Shown: positions 54,275 to 63,844 of the stretch, piece after piece
How the letters are laid out: each line of letters opens with the position of its first letter
How positions within the stretch are numbered: position 1 is the stretch's first letter
Translations under genes and position numbers: made by a program
Origin: an uncultured Gammaproteobacteria bacterium
GTDB lineage: Bacteria > Pseudomonadota > Gammaproteobacteria > Pseudomonadales > Azotimanducaceae
NCBI GenBank assembly: GCA_913050035.1
Contig: CAJXAC010000002.1
Span: forward strand, 20,813 to 84,812
DNA: 64,000 nucleotides
Direction: 5' to 3'
The notes under the pieces: generated by a model
Databases searched by the model: none
What the model saw: only the letters and a program-made list of their open reading frames with translations
Told to the model about the DNA's origin: nothing

Positions 54275-54298
54275 GCGGAATCGCTGGCGGAATCGCTA
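54275..54298. repeat. 12-bp tandem repeat just before gltB
   Basis: GCGGAATCGCTG is followed by GCGGAATCGCTA. The ends also form the inverted pair CTAGCG/CGCTAG (54272-54299), so a stem can form 24 bp ahead of the gltB start. Confidence 0.6.
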
Positions 54299-54322
54299 GA
54301 AAATATGAATTAGAGCAAACAT

Positions 54323-57300
54323 ATGACCTTAACCTACCAAGGTAACTTGCCCGCCAAACACGGCTTATACGACCCGGCTAACGAAAAGGACGGCTGTGGC
54401 GTTGGTTTTATTTGCGACATAAAAGGCAGACCCAGTCACCAGATCGTGGCAGATGCAGCGGCAATGAATTGCTGCATGGAGCATCGTGGCGGTGTCGGCT
54501 ATGAGAAAAATAGTGGCGACGGCGCAGGGATCCTCACCGGACTGCCTCACGCGTTGTTGCAAAGTCTGGCGCAAGAAACCTTCGGGCAACAGCTCCCAGA
54601 GATTGGTGGTTACGGTGTAGGCAATATTTTCCTGCCTACCGACTCAGCAGAACGCGATCACTGCAAACAGGTTATTGCAGATGAAATCGCAGCGGCCGGA
54701 CAAACCCTAATTGGCTGGCGCACCCTACCAACCAATGCTGATGGTGCGGACGTCGGCAAGGCTGCACGCGCCAAAATGCCACATTTTGAGCAGCTGTTTA
54801 TCGCCCGCGGTGACGATCGCGACGCACAGGCTTTCGAGCGCACTCTCTATCTGATTCGTAAGCTCTCAACTCACCGGTTACGCGGTGATGAAAACTTGAA
54901 CCAGCGCCATCTCTTCTATGTTTGCTCGTTGTCTGCAAACGTTATCATCTATAAGGGCATGCTGACGCCCGACCAGTTGTTCCCTTTTTATAGCGATCTG
55001 CAAAATCCGCTCTACGAAAGCCACTTGGCCATGGTTCACTCTCGTTTCAGCACTAACACCTTCCCGTCTTGGGATCGCGCCCAGCCCAATCGATTTATGA
55101 GCCACAATGGCGAAATTAATACCTTGCTGGGCAACCAAAATGCTATGAACGCCAGAGAAGGTATTGCGGCAAGCCCGTACTTTGGCGAAGACATCAAAAA
55201 ACTCTTCCCAATTGTCGAGCCCGACTGTTCAGACTCCGGAAGCTTCGACAATGTACTGGAATTTCTGTTGATGTCTGGCCGCAGCTTACCCGAAGCATTA
55301 CTGATGATGATTCCAGAAGCGTGGCAGCAGCACGGCGACATGAGCGACGCCAAACGCGCGTTTTACGAATACCATTCATGCTTGATCGAACCGTGGGACG
55401 GGCCTGCATCAATCGCATTCAGCGACGGCACCTGCATTGGCGCTGTCCTCGACCGCAATGGCCTACGACCATCGCGTTATTACATCACCGACGATGACAA
55501 ATGCATCATGGCCTCGGAAGTGGGCGTAGTGGAAGTTGACCCGGCACGAGTAATCAAAAAAGGCCGATTACAGCCCGGGCGTATATTCTTAATCGATTTC
55601 AACGAAGGCCGAATGATTCCCGACGACGAACTCAAAAATGGTCTTGCCGCCGCCCACCCCTATCAAGAATGGGTGGCACAAAACCGCATTGAACTCGACG
55701 AGATCCCCAAGCAATCCGGCTTAGGTATTGATTCGGCCAACCTCACTCAGCGTATGCAGGCCTTCGGCTACACCCAAGAAACCATGCAGTTCATGCTCGA
55801 GCCGATGTTGCGCGAGTTACGCGATCCACTGGGATCAATGGGCAACGACGCCGCGCTGGCGGTGATGTCAGAAAAACCGCGCATGCTCTATGACTACTTC
55901 AAGCAGCGGTTCGCTCAGGTTACTAATCCGCCTATAGATTCGATTCGCGAAGAAGTCATTATGGCGCTGGAGTGCTATATCGGCCCCGAGCGCAATTTGT
56001 TGGAGTCAACACCAGAGCACGCACAGCGCTTGCGCCTCCCTCATCCGATCATAAGTAACGACGAGTTAGCAGCGCTAGCTGGCATGGACTACCGCGGCTG
56101 GCGCAGCAAAACGATCGATATTACCTACCCGCTAACGGCTGATGACAGCCTAGTGTCGCTGCGTGAGGCGTTGCAACGCATTGGCGACGAAGCAAAACAA
56201 GCCATCGCAGACGGCTTCAGCCTAGTAATTCTGTCAGATCGAGCCATCGCCGCAGACCGCGGCGCAATGAGCGCGCTACTTGCCGTTGGCACCGTACATC
56301 ACGCCCTGGTTGCGGCCCATATGCGCAGTCAAATCGGTCTGGTGATCGAAACTGGCGAAGCTCGGGAAGTTCACCACCACTGTTTACTTGTGGGCTACGG
56401 CGCCGACGCGATCAATCCCTACCTTGCCTTTGAAGCGCTGTGGGACAGTCTGGATCAGGGTAAATTCAACGACGTCGCTGACATCCAGAACAATAACGAT
56501 GTAATTACGAGATACCGTAAGGCCGTCGCCAAGGGCATGCTTAAAGTCATGGCGAAAATGGGCATATCTACCCTGCACTCCTATAAAGGTGCGCAAATCT
56601 TTGAAGCCGTGGGCTTGGCCGAGGACGTGGTCGAACTGGCATTCAAGGGCACTGCCAGCCGGGTATCAGGTATCGACTTGGCCGCCCTCGCCGACGAAAT
56701 GGTTCGCCGGCATCAGCTTGGCTTTCCAAACCGAACCGCGAGTACGGTTACAGTGCTGCCTAATCCTGGTGACTTCCATTGGCGACGCACCGGCGATATC
56801 CATTTGTGGGACCCACAATCCATCGCCAACCTGCAATCCGCCGCCCGCGCCAACAGCGAAGACGCGTACTGGGCCTTCGCCAAACAAGTTAATGAAGAGA
56901 ATACTCGTAAGGCAACATTGCGCGGCCTGCTGGAATTCGCCCCTAAAGACTCGGGCATTGACTTAAGTGAAGTCGAGGCAGCAGCAGAGATTGTTAAACG
57001 CTTTGCAACCGGGGCCATGAGCTTTGGCTCGATCAGTGCGGAAGCACATGAGTCATTGGCCGTTGCAATGAATCGGTTAGGCGGGAAATCCAATACCGGT
57101 GAAGGAGGCGAGGATGCCAAACGTTTTATTCCTCTTGCCAACGGCGATTCCAAGCGCTCAGCCATTAAGCAAGTTGCCAGCGGCCGCTTTGGTGTAACCA
57201 TCAACTATCTAACTAACGCTGACGAACTGCAGATCAAAATCATTCAGGGCGCTAAGCCTGGTGAAGGTGGCGAGCTGCCTGGCGGTAAAGTTGATGATTA

Positions 57301-58885
57301 TATTGCCAGCCTGCGTCACTCAACACCCGGTGTTGGCCTTATTAGCCCACCCCCGCACCATGACATTTATTCCATCGAAGACATGGCGCAATTGATTCAC
57401 GACCTGAAGAACGCCAATCCAAAAGCGCGTATTAGCGTGAAACTGGGGGCCGAAATTGGCGTAGGCACGGTTGCCGCTGGCGTTGTGAAAGCTCGCGCCG
57501 ACCATCTGGTCATCGCCGGCGATTCGGGTGGCACCGGCGCATCGCCGCTGACCTCAATAAAGCATGCTGGAGTACCTTGGGAATTAGGCATTGCCGAAAC
57601 ACACCAAACTCTGGTTATGAATAATTTGCGCTCGCGCGTAGTGCTACAAACCGACGGCCAGATCAAGACCGGGCGCGATGTCGCCATTGCCGCATTGTTG
57701 GGGGCAGAAGAGTTCGGCTTTGCTACTGCGCCGCTTATCGCACTGGGTTGCATTATGATGCGCAAATGTCATCTTAATACCTGCCCGGTAGGTATCGCGA
57801 CCCAGGATCCGGAGCTGCGTAAAAAGTTCACCGGCTCGCCGGAACATGTCGTTAACTATCTTTTTATGGTGGCAGAGGAATTACGCCAGATCATGGCAAT
57901 GTTGGGTTTAAGTACCATCGACGAAATGATCGGCCGGGTAGATCTGCTGCAAACCGATAAAGCGCTCGCACACTGGAAAGCCAAGGGATTAGACCTCAGT
58001 GCCATTATTACCAAGGCACAAGAACCCGAGGAATTTCTCGGCAGCTATGCAATTCATGAGCAAGATCATGAGCTCGACAAGGCCTTGGATAACCAGCTAA
58101 TTGCATTAGCGGAACCGGCCCTCACCCGTGGCGATGCCGTGCGCGCACAGTTGCCGATTGTTAATACCAATCGAGTTGTCGGCGCCATGCTCTCCAATAA
58201 GGTGATAACCGACGTCGGGCCACAGATGCTTGCTGATGACACCATCCATTTTAAATTCGACGGCAGCGCCGGTCAGAGTTTCGGATGCTGGCTGGCCAAG
58301 GGCATCACCCTGGAAGTCGAGGGCGACGCCAATGACTTTATCGGTAAGGGTATGTCTGGCGGGCGGGTCATTGTTTATCCGCCGAAAAACAGTTCCTTCG
58401 CTCCGGAGGACAACATCGTGGTCGGCAACGTGGCACTCTACGGCGCCACCTCCGGCGAGGCTTACTTTCGAGGAATTGCTGCCGAGCGCTTTTGCGTGCG
58501 CAACAGCGGTGCCAGCGCCGTGGTTGAGGGTGTAGGCGATCATGGTTGTGAATATATGACCGGCGGCCGCGTTGTGGTTTTGGGCAATACGGGGCGTAAC
58601 TTTGCTGCAGGCATGAGCGGAGGTATAGCCTACATTTGGGATCCCGAAGGCGCATTTGCCGGCAATTGCAACGCCGAAATGGTCGACCTAGACCCCGTAG
58701 TAGCTGACGACGATATTGCCGAGCTGAAGCAACTCATCAGCAATCATGCAGAGTTCACCGGCTCCACAGTTGCTACTGCGGTGCTTAATGACTGGGACAA
58801 ACAAATGGCGTGCTTCGTCAAGGTCATGCCCAAAGACTACAAGCGCGTACTGGCTCAGCGTGAGCAACGTTTCAGTGCTGGCTAA
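54323..58885 (+). CDS. gltB: Glutamate synthase (NADPH) large subunit
   Basis: 1520 aa, as expected for proteobacterial GltB. The first 24 residues are a propeptide; Cys25 in 'EKDGCGVGFI' becomes the N-terminal nucleophile of the glutaminase domain. Next come the central domain, the FMN domain with 'GAMSFGSISAEAHESLA' and 'LGAEIGVGTVAAGVVKA', and the 3Fe-4S ligands in 'MRKCHLNTCPVG'. The beta-helix GXGXG domain ('GMSGGRVIVYPP', 'YMTGGRVVVLG') ends the protein. It makes glutamate from glutamine and 2-oxoglutarate with GltD. The ribosome site is weak, and the long leader may control it. Confidence 0.98.
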   Translation: MTLTYQGNLPAKHGLYDPANEKDGCGVGFICDIKGRPSHQIVADAAAMNCCMEHRGGVGYEKNSGDGAGILTGLPHALLQSLAQETFGQQLPEIGGYGVGNIFLPTDSAERDHCKQVIADEIAAAGQTLIGWRTLPTNADGADVGKAARAKMPHFEQLFIARGDDRDAQAFERTLYLIRKLSTHRLRGDENLNQRHLFYVCSLSANVIIYKGMLTPDQLFPFYSDLQNPLYESHLAMVHSRFSTNTFPSWDRAQPNRFMSHNGEINTLLGNQNAMNAREGIAASPYFGEDIKKLFPIVEPDCSDSGSFDNVLEFLLMSGRSLPEALLMMIPEAWQQHGDMSDAKRAFYEYHSCLIEPWDGPASIAFSDGTCIGAVLDRNGLRPSRYYITDDDKCIMASEVGVVEVDPARVIKKGRLQPGRIFLIDFNEGRMIPDDELKNGLAAAHPYQEWVAQNRIELDEIPKQSGLGIDSANLTQRMQAFGYTQETMQFMLEPMLRELRDPLGSMGNDAALAVMSEKPRMLYDYFKQRFAQVTNPPIDSIREEVIMALECYIGPERNLLESTPEHAQRLRLPHPIISNDELAALAGMDYRGWRSKTIDITYPLTADDSLVSLREALQRIGDEAKQAIADGFSLVILSDRAIAADRGAMSALLAVGTVHHALVAAHMRSQIGLVIETGEAREVHHHCLLVGYGADAINPYLAFEALWDSLDQGKFNDVADIQNNNDVITRYRKAVAKGMLKVMAKMGISTLHSYKGAQIFEAVGLAEDVVELAFKGTASRVSGIDLAALADEMVRRHQLGFPNRTASTVTVLPNPGDFHWRRTGDIHLWDPQSIANLQSAARANSEDAYWAFAKQVNEENTRKATLRGLLEFAPKDSGIDLSEVEAAAEIVKRFATGAMSFGSISAEAHESLAVAMNRLGGKSNTGEGGEDAKRFIPLANGDSKRSAIKQVASGRFGVTINYLTNADELQIKIIQGAKPGEGGELPGGKVDDYIASLRHSTPGVGLISPPPHHDIYSIEDMAQLIHDLKNANPKARISVKLGAEIGVGTVAAGVVKARADHLVIAGDSGGTGASPLTSIKHAGVPWELGIAETHQTLVMNNLRSRVVLQTDGQIKTGRDVAIAALLGAEEFGFATAPLIALGCIMMRKCHLNTCPVGIATQDPELRKKFTGSPEHVVNYLFMVAEELRQIMAMLGLSTIDEMIGRVDLLQTDKALAHWKAKGLDLSAIITKAQEPEEFLGSYAIHEQDHELDKALDNQLIALAEPALTRGDAVRAQLPIVNTNRVVGAMLSNKVITDVGPQMLADDTIHFKFDGSAGQSFGCWLAKGITLEVEGDANDFIGKGMSGGRVIVYPPKNSSFAPEDNIVVGNVALYGATSGEAYFRGIAAERFCVRNSGASAVVEGVGDHGCEYMTGGRVVVLGNTGRNFAAGMSGGIAYIWDPEGAFAGNCNAEMVDLDPVVADDDIAELKQLISNHAEFTGSTVATAVLNDWDKQMACFVKVMPKDYKRVLAQREQRFSAG

Positions 58886-58923
58886 AAACAGCACAGATTT
58901 AGATAGGTATAAAGAATTAAAAT

Positions 58924-60387
58924 ATGGGTAAACCAACCGGCTTCATAGAATTTCCACGCGACGCAGCTCCGTACCGGCCGCCTCAGGAGCGGCTACTGGA
59001 TTTCAACGAAATCTATACGGACCACGACGTCCAGCGCCTCAACACTCAGGGCGCCCGCTGCATGGATTGCGGCATTCCTTTTTGCCAATCTGAAGAGGGC
59101 TGTCCTGTCCACAATCTCATCCCTGAATGGAATGATTTGGTATTTCGGGATCAATGGCGCGATGCGCTGGATCGATTGCATAAGACGAATAACTTCCCCG
59201 AATTTACCGGCCGCGTATGCCCAGCGCCATGCGAAGGGGCCTGTGTATTGGGCATTACTGACCCTGCAGTAACCATCAAGAATATTGAAATGGCGATCAT
59301 TGATCGCGGCTTTGCAGAAGGTTGGGTCACGCCAAATACGCCCAGCGTGCGCAGTGACAAGAAGGTTGCGATCGTTGGCTCCGGGCCAGCAGGTCTCGCC
59401 GCGGCGGATCAGCTAAATAAGGCCGGCCACACTGTGACCGTTTACGAGCGCGCCGACCGCGTGGGCGGATTGCTTATGTACGGCATACCGAACATGAAGC
59501 TGGCCAAGAACGATGTGGTAGAGCGGCGTGTGCAGCTGATGCGCGACGCTGGCATCGAGTTTGTGACCAACACCGAGGTTGCTGACGGTGACAATGGCAG
59601 TATTGCCGTGGATGCACTGCGCTCGACTAATGACGCTGTGTTACTGACTACTGGAGCAACCGTGCCTAGAGATCTGCCAATTCCCGGTCGGGAACTGAGC
59701 GGCGTGCACTTTGCCATGGATTTCTTGTCGGCAAATACCAAGAGCTTGCTCGACTCAGATCTCCAAGACCAAGCGCATATCTCTGCTAAAGATAAAAACG
59801 TCATCGTTATCGGCGGCGGCGATACTGGCACTGATTGCATTGGCACATCACTGCGCCATGGCTGTAAGTCTCTGGTTAACTTCGAACTGTTCCCGCAGCC
59901 CCCCGAAGATCGGGCAGCCAATAACCCATGGCCAACCTGGCCAAAGATCTTCCGCGTCGACTATGGCCACGAAGAAGCGCGCGCGCGCCAAGGTGAAGAC
60001 CCCCGGGTCTACTCGGTCTCGTCATTGTGCTTTATCGGCGATGACAATGGCCAACTCACCGGTGTAAGAACGGTCGAAGTGGTTATGCAAGATGGCAAAT
60101 TTGAAAACGTCCCAGGCACAGAGAAAGACTGGCCTGCGGACTTAGTATTTTTAGCCATGGGGTTCCTTGGTCCGGAGCACACGGTCAGCGATCCGCTAGG
60201 GCTGGATTACGACGAGCGGTCGAACTATCAAGCCGAGTACGGCCGCTATACCACCAACGTCGAAAAAGTCTTCGCTGCCGGAGACTGCCGTCGAGGCCAG
60301 TCTCTGGTAGTACGCGCGATCAATGAAGGTCGCGAGGCTGCACGGGAGATTGATCGCTTTCTTATGGGCACTACAGAACTGCCCTAA
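58924..60387 (+). CDS. gltD: Glutamate synthase (NADPH) small subunit
   Basis: 487 aa. N-terminal 4Fe-4S cysteines in '[19 protein letters not shown]' and '[12 protein letters not shown]'; FAD site '[17 protein letters not shown]'; NADPH site '[15 protein letters not shown]'; C-terminal '[15 protein letters not shown]'. It passes electrons from NADPH to GltB. It starts 38 bp after gltB. It converges on the SPOR gene with a 30-bp gap. Confidence 0.97.
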   Translation: MGKPTGFIEFPRDAAPYRPPQERLLDFNEIYTDHDVQRLNTQGARCMDCGIPFCQSEEGCPVHNLIPEWNDLVFRDQWRDALDRLHKTNNFPEFTGRVCPAPCEGACVLGITDPAVTIKNIEMAIIDRGFAEGWVTPNTPSVRSDKKVAIVGSGPAGLAAADQLNKAGHTVTVYERADRVGGLLMYGIPNMKLAKNDVVERRVQLMRDAGIEFVTNTEVADGDNGSIAVDALRSTNDAVLLTTGATVPRDLPIPGRELSGVHFAMDFLSANTKSLLDSDLQDQAHISAKDKNVIVIGGGDTGTDCIGTSLRHGCKSLVNFELFPQPPEDRAANNPWPTWPKIFRVDYGHEEARARQGEDPRVYSVSSLCFIGDDNGQLTGVRTVEVVMQDGKFENVPGTEKDWPADLVFLAMGFLGPEHTVSDPLGLDYDERSNYQAEYGRYTTNVEKVFAAGDCRRGQSLVVRAINEGREAAREIDRFLMGTTELP

Positions 60388-60417
60388 CAAAGCTACGCTG
60401 AGTGGATTGCGTAATGC

Positions 60418-60798
60418 TTATTGCTGAAGCGTCGTGCGGATCGCGCGCTGCACAGATGCCAACCGCCGCACCCACAATTGCTCCGGTGGCAGGCTCATGA
60501 TCGCGGCTACTTCGTCGCGCAGGCGCTCTGCTTGGGCTGCATCTTCGAATACCCCGTAGGTAAGCACGTACAACAAGCGCTTCTGCCCTTGCACGCGAAA
60601 ACGCGCTAATTCTTCTGGGCGCTGATGCCGTTGTGCCATACGGTCGAGCTGATCAGCATTCGATAGGGTCACCAGTTGCAGGGTAAAGGCCTTGGGGTTT
60701 TGACGCAGTAACCATTCAGCATTGCGCACGGTCTGGGCATGGGTCAAACCCATCAGGCAGCAAAGCAAAAAAATTAACCCCGCTCGACTCAGCAACAT
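60418..60798 (-). CDS. Small exported SPOR-domain protein
   Basis: 126 aa. A signal peptide ends at 'GLTHAQTV', then almost the whole mature protein is one SPOR fold: 'AFTLQLVTLSNADQLDRMAQRH' and 'LYVLTYGVFEDAAQAERLRDEV'. SPOR domains bind denuded septal peptidoglycan. The gene downstream of aroB is usually DamX or another long membrane-bound SPOR protein; here it is cut down to the SPOR unit. It overlaps aroB by 10 bp. Confidence 0.85.
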   Translation of the reverse strand: MLLSRAGLIFLLCCLMGLTHAQTVRNAEWLLRQNPKAFTLQLVTLSNADQLDRMAQRHQRPEELARFRVQGQKRLLYVLTYGVFEDAAQAERLRDEVAAIMSLPPEQLWVRRLASVQRAIRTTLQQ

Positions 60799-61889
60799 TG
60801 GCTTAGTAAGTCTCTTACAACCCCGTCATCGATATCATCCCGCACTGCAACCTCACCCAATTCACTCGCGACAATAAAGCGCAGTCGTCCATCGACAACC
60901 TTCTTATCCAAGCCCATAGCATCCATCATTGCCGCCACCGTGACGACCTTTAAGCTCTGCTGATCCAACTCAGTGGGAAGCCCAAGCTTGGCCAACAAGG
61001 CTGTTAACCGCTCTACCTTATCGGGCGCAAAACCTGCTACTCGCTGGGACAATTGTGCAGCCATGACCATGCCGATCGCTACCGCCTCGCCATGTAACCA
61101 ATGCCCATAACCACTGAGTTTTTCAATTGCGTGCCCAAACGTGTGGCCGAAGTTCAAAATGGCGCGGCGTCCGCTTTCACGCTCATCGGCACTCACCACT
61201 TTGGCCTTGATTGCACAACAGCGAACAATCACCTCGGTTAATACAGCCCCATCTTTAGCCAACAAAGCGTCGCAGCGATCTTCAAGAAAAACAAAAAGCT
61301 CCGGGTCATCAATTACCCCATACTTTACGACCTCTGCTAGCCCTGCAGCATATTCTCGCGGCGGCAAAGTCGACAACGTTGCAGGGTCCGCAAGCACAGC
61401 CACCGGCTGGTAAAAAGCCCCAATCAAGTTTTTGCCCTGAGGATGATTAACTGCTGTCTTACCACCCACCGACGAATCCACTTGGGCAAGCAGAGTCGTT
61501 GGGATTTGAATAAAGTCAACGCCGCGCTGAAAAGTTGAGGCCACAAAGCCACACAAATCACCAACAACACCGCCGCCTAGCGCAATCAGCGAGGTTGAGC
61601 GGTTATGCCGTGCACCAAGCAAAAAATCCATAGCTTGTTCATAGGTCGCCAATGTTTTAGCGCTCTCACCGTCGCGCATATGTAATACATCGACTTGTAA
61701 TCCATCCAATGCAGCGACCACCTGATCTAGGTACAACGGCCCAACGATATCGTTAGTGATAATCGCCACCTGACTGCCACGGATATGCGGGCGTAGCTGC
61801 GCCCGCAACGTCTGCGCATCAGCAAGTAAACCGTCAGCCACCAATATTGGATAGCTGCGTTGCGGGATTTCTACCATTAACTCTTGCAT
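60789..61889 (-). CDS. aroB: 3-dehydroquinate synthase
   Basis: 366 aa from the ATG at 61889; the ORF-track N-terminus (56 extra residues) lies over aroK and is rejected. Features: 'VDVLHMRDGESAKTL', 'LIALGGGVVGDLCGFVAST', 'FIQIPTTLLAQVDSSVGGKTAVNH', and the Zn/metal ligands Glu and His in 'AEVVKYGVI' and 'NFGHTFGHAIE'. It cyclises DAHP with NAD+ and a metal. Starts 13 bp after aroK. Confidence 0.96.
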   Translation of the reverse strand: MQELMVEIPQRSYPILVADGLLADAQTLRAQLRPHIRGSQVAIITNDIVGPLYLDQVVAALDGLQVDVLHMRDGESAKTLATYEQAMDFLLGARHNRSTSLIALGGGVVGDLCGFVASTFQRGVDFIQIPTTLLAQVDSSVGGKTAVNHPQGKNLIGAFYQPVAVLADPATLSTLPPREYAAGLAEVVKYGVIDDPELFVFLEDRCDALLAKDGAVLTEVIVRCCAIKAKVVSADERESGRRAILNFGHTFGHAIEKLSGYGHWLHGEAVAIGMVMAAQLSQRVAGFAPDKVERLTALLAKLGLPTELDQQSLKVVTVAAMMDAMGLDKKVVDGRLRFIVASELGEVAVRDDIDDGVVRDLLSQCC

Positions 61890-61902
61890 TGCGCGCCTTG
61901 TA

Positions 61903-62430
61903 CTAGCCCGAAGTCCTCTGAGCCTTGATTTTTTTAGCCAACTGACTGACCAAGCCGTTAACACTCTGCTGAGCGGTGACGATTTTGACGTCGGCAATCT
62001 CCGCATACAGCGGCTCACGCTGGGCATACAATTCTTCAAGCACCTTGCGTGGGTCATCCGTTTGTAATAACGGGCGATTTCGATCGTTCTGCGTCCGCGC
62101 CACCAGCCGATCTAACGGACTATGTAAATGCACCACGAAGCCACGCTGGGCGAGCCGTTGACGATTGACATTACGCAGCACCGCACCGCCCCCCGTAGCC
62201 AGCACTATACCCTCGCGTTGACTCAGGTCATCAATAACTTGTTGCTCACGGTCGCGAAAACCCGACTCGCCCTCAACGTCGAATATCCAGGATATCGCGG
62301 CGCCTGCGCGCCGTTCAATTTCTTCATCGGAATCGAAAAACGGACAGTCTAAAACATTGGCCAACCGCCGCCCGACAGTGCTTTTGCCCACCGCCATTAA
62401 ACCAATTAAAAATATATTTTGCGTGCTCAT
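61903..62430 (-). CDS. aroK: Shikimate kinase
   Basis: 175 aa from the ATG at 62430; the 48 extra residues of the ORF track are unlike the family. P-loop 'GLMAVGKSTVGRRLA' (Ala-Val in place of the usual Gly-Ala), shikimate-binding 'FFDSDEEIERRAG' and 'GESGFRDRE', 'LATGGGAVL', and the lid Arg in 'RNRPLL'. Located between pilQ and aroB, as in Pseudomonas and enterics. Confidence 0.95.
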   Translation of the reverse strand: MSTQNIFLIGLMAVGKSTVGRRLANVLDCPFFDSDEEIERRAGAAISWIFDVEGESGFRDREQQVIDDLSQREGIVLATGGGAVLRNVNRQRLAQRGFVVHLHSPLDRLVARTQNDRNRPLLQTDDPRKVLEELYAQREPLYAEIADVKIVTAQQSVNGLVSQLAKKIKAQRTSG

Positions 62431-62542
62431 GTGGGTGGTAACAGTACTGCTTTGCAAGGTTAGTTCATAGCAATTGGCACAAAATCGTCGCCATGGATTT
62501 GCTTGAAGCAGCTGCGTGCCTCTGACCTGGCGCCACTGCGGC

Positions 62543-63844
62543 TTACTGCTCAACCCCGCGGTCAAATAAGGCACTAGACGATGGATTCGCAGTCGACAGT
62601 GTTGCTTCAGGGGTCTGCACTATTACCGGGGTAACAAATACCAACAATTCTTGCTGGTCGTCTCGCACAATGCGATGCCGAAACAATCGCCCCACTAGGG
62701 GCAATGAACTCATTAACGGCGTACGGGTTGTGCTTTGATTATAGTCCGTTTGTAAAATGCCGCCGAGCACTAAGGTTTGACCATCGGCAACGGTAATGCG
62801 TGTTTCCATTCGGTTGGTATTTATTGAGGGCACGCCGTTAAGCACTTGGCCAACGGTATCCTGCTTTATCTGCAGTCCCATTATTACTTGATCGTCTGGG
62901 GTAATCTGCGGCACCACAGCTAAACTTAGCGTCGCTTCTTTAAATGAGGTAGACGTGGAGCCACTGGTACTGACTTCCTGATAGGCAATTTCTACGCCTG
63001 ACTCTATAAGCGCGGTGGCGTTGTCCAATGTCATAATTCCTGGCCGTGCCAGCACCCTAGCCTGACCCTTGGCGACGAGGGCCGACAACTGAGTGTCTAA
63101 CCAAGCACCTCCGTGGGCACGCGTGAGTTCAAGCGTTGTTACGCCCACACCCTGTGCCAATGCGCCCGCCCCCAGCTTCACCTCTGTCTGGGCTGCAGCT
63201 GCATCAACCTCTGACCCTTGCATACGCCAACGCACTCCAAATTGCTCTGACAAGCCACTGTTAACGATGGCAATACGCGCTTCAATCTGCACCTGGCGTA
63301 ACGGCACATCAATCTGCTCAAGGGTTTTTCGCACCCACGTCAAGCGCTTGGGGACATCCGTGACGACAAGGGTATTCGTCCTTTCATCTACGCTGACCCC
63401 ACCGCGCTTGGTCAACAAACGATTGCCCTTGCCAGCGATCAGTTTGGCCAGCGCACTTGCCTGCGCATAGCGCACCTGCAGCAGGGCTGTACTCAGGGGT
63501 TCCACTTGCTGCAAATCCTTTAGATGCTGGAGTTCCGCCTGTTTCGACGCAGCAATCTCCGCAGTTGGCGCAATTAAAAGAACCTCGCCAATGCGCTGCT
63601 CTCCGAGATTATGCGCGCGCAAAACCAGATCCATGGCTTGCCGCCAACTGACTCCCTGCAAATTCACAGACAATCGGCCCGAAACTGCATCGCTGATCAC
63701 AATATTCTGGTCGGTTTTTGTGGCCAAAATCTGTAACGCGCGCCGCACGTCTATGTCTTGAAATTGCAGTGACAACGACTGCGAAAAAGTGTCTTGTGCC
63801 GACAGTGCAGCAATGAAAATCAATAGCCAGCCGCCAGCAGCCAA
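62543..63844 (-). CDS. pilQ: Type IV pilus / DNA-uptake secretin, short PilQ/HofQ type
   Basis: 433 aa. Domain order: signal-like N-terminus 'WLLIFIAALSAQ', an STN/secretin N0 domain ('LQFQDIDVRRALQILATKT'), N1 domain ('NTLVVTDVPKRLTWVRKTLEQID'), then the secretin channel ('GQARVLARPGIMTLDNATAL', 'LVLGGILQTDYNQS', 'LPLVGRLFRHR'). It lacks the AMIN domains of full-length PilQ (about 700 aa), and length matches HofQ. The only available start is a TTG (63844), set in repetitive DNA, with an in-frame stop at 63872-63874. Upstream pilP is not visible in the last 156 bp. Confidence 0.88.
   Translation of the reverse strand: MAAGGWLLIFIAALSAQDTFSQSLSLQFQDIDVRRALQILATKTDQNIVISDAVSGRLSVNLQGVSWRQAMDLVLRAHNLGEQRIGEVLLIAPTAEIAASKQAELQHLKDLQQVEPLSTALLQVRYAQASALAKLIAGKGNRLLTKRGGVSVDERTNTLVVTDVPKRLTWVRKTLEQIDVPLRQVQIEARIAIVNSGLSEQFGVRWRMQGSEVDAAAAQTEVKLGAGALAQGVGVTTLELTRAHGGAWLDTQLSALVAKGQARVLARPGIMTLDNATALIESGVEIAYQEVSTSGSTSTSFKEATLSLAVVPQITPDDQVIMGLQIKQDTVGQVLNGVPSINTNRMETRITVADGQTLVLGGILQTDYNQSTTRTPLMSSLPLVGRLFRHRIVRDDQQELLVFVTPVIVQTPEATLSTANPSSSALFDRGVEQ

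Larger units (their letters stand above)
53746..54322. other. 577-bp non-coding leader/regulatory region between mdh and gltB
   Basis: No convincing gene is found; the ORFs of 60-101 aa here have no ribosome sites or family features. It holds two AGGACTTG copies 11 bp apart (53954-53972), an NtrC-like palindrome (54005-54025), a 13-bp direct repeat CGAACCGGCGTTT (54139 and 54242), and a 12-bp tandem repeat that also forms a CTAGCG/CGCTAG stem just before gltB. A long regulated 5' region is likely. Confidence 0.6.

Noticed and set aside
53970-54275. 101-aa ORF in the gltB leader
   Set aside because: TTG start with no spaced ribosome site. It runs through the palindrome and repeats and looks like an accidental frame.
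61890-62057. Extended aroB N-terminus from the ORF track
   Set aside because: Overlaps aroK out of frame and is unlike any DHQ synthase N-terminus.
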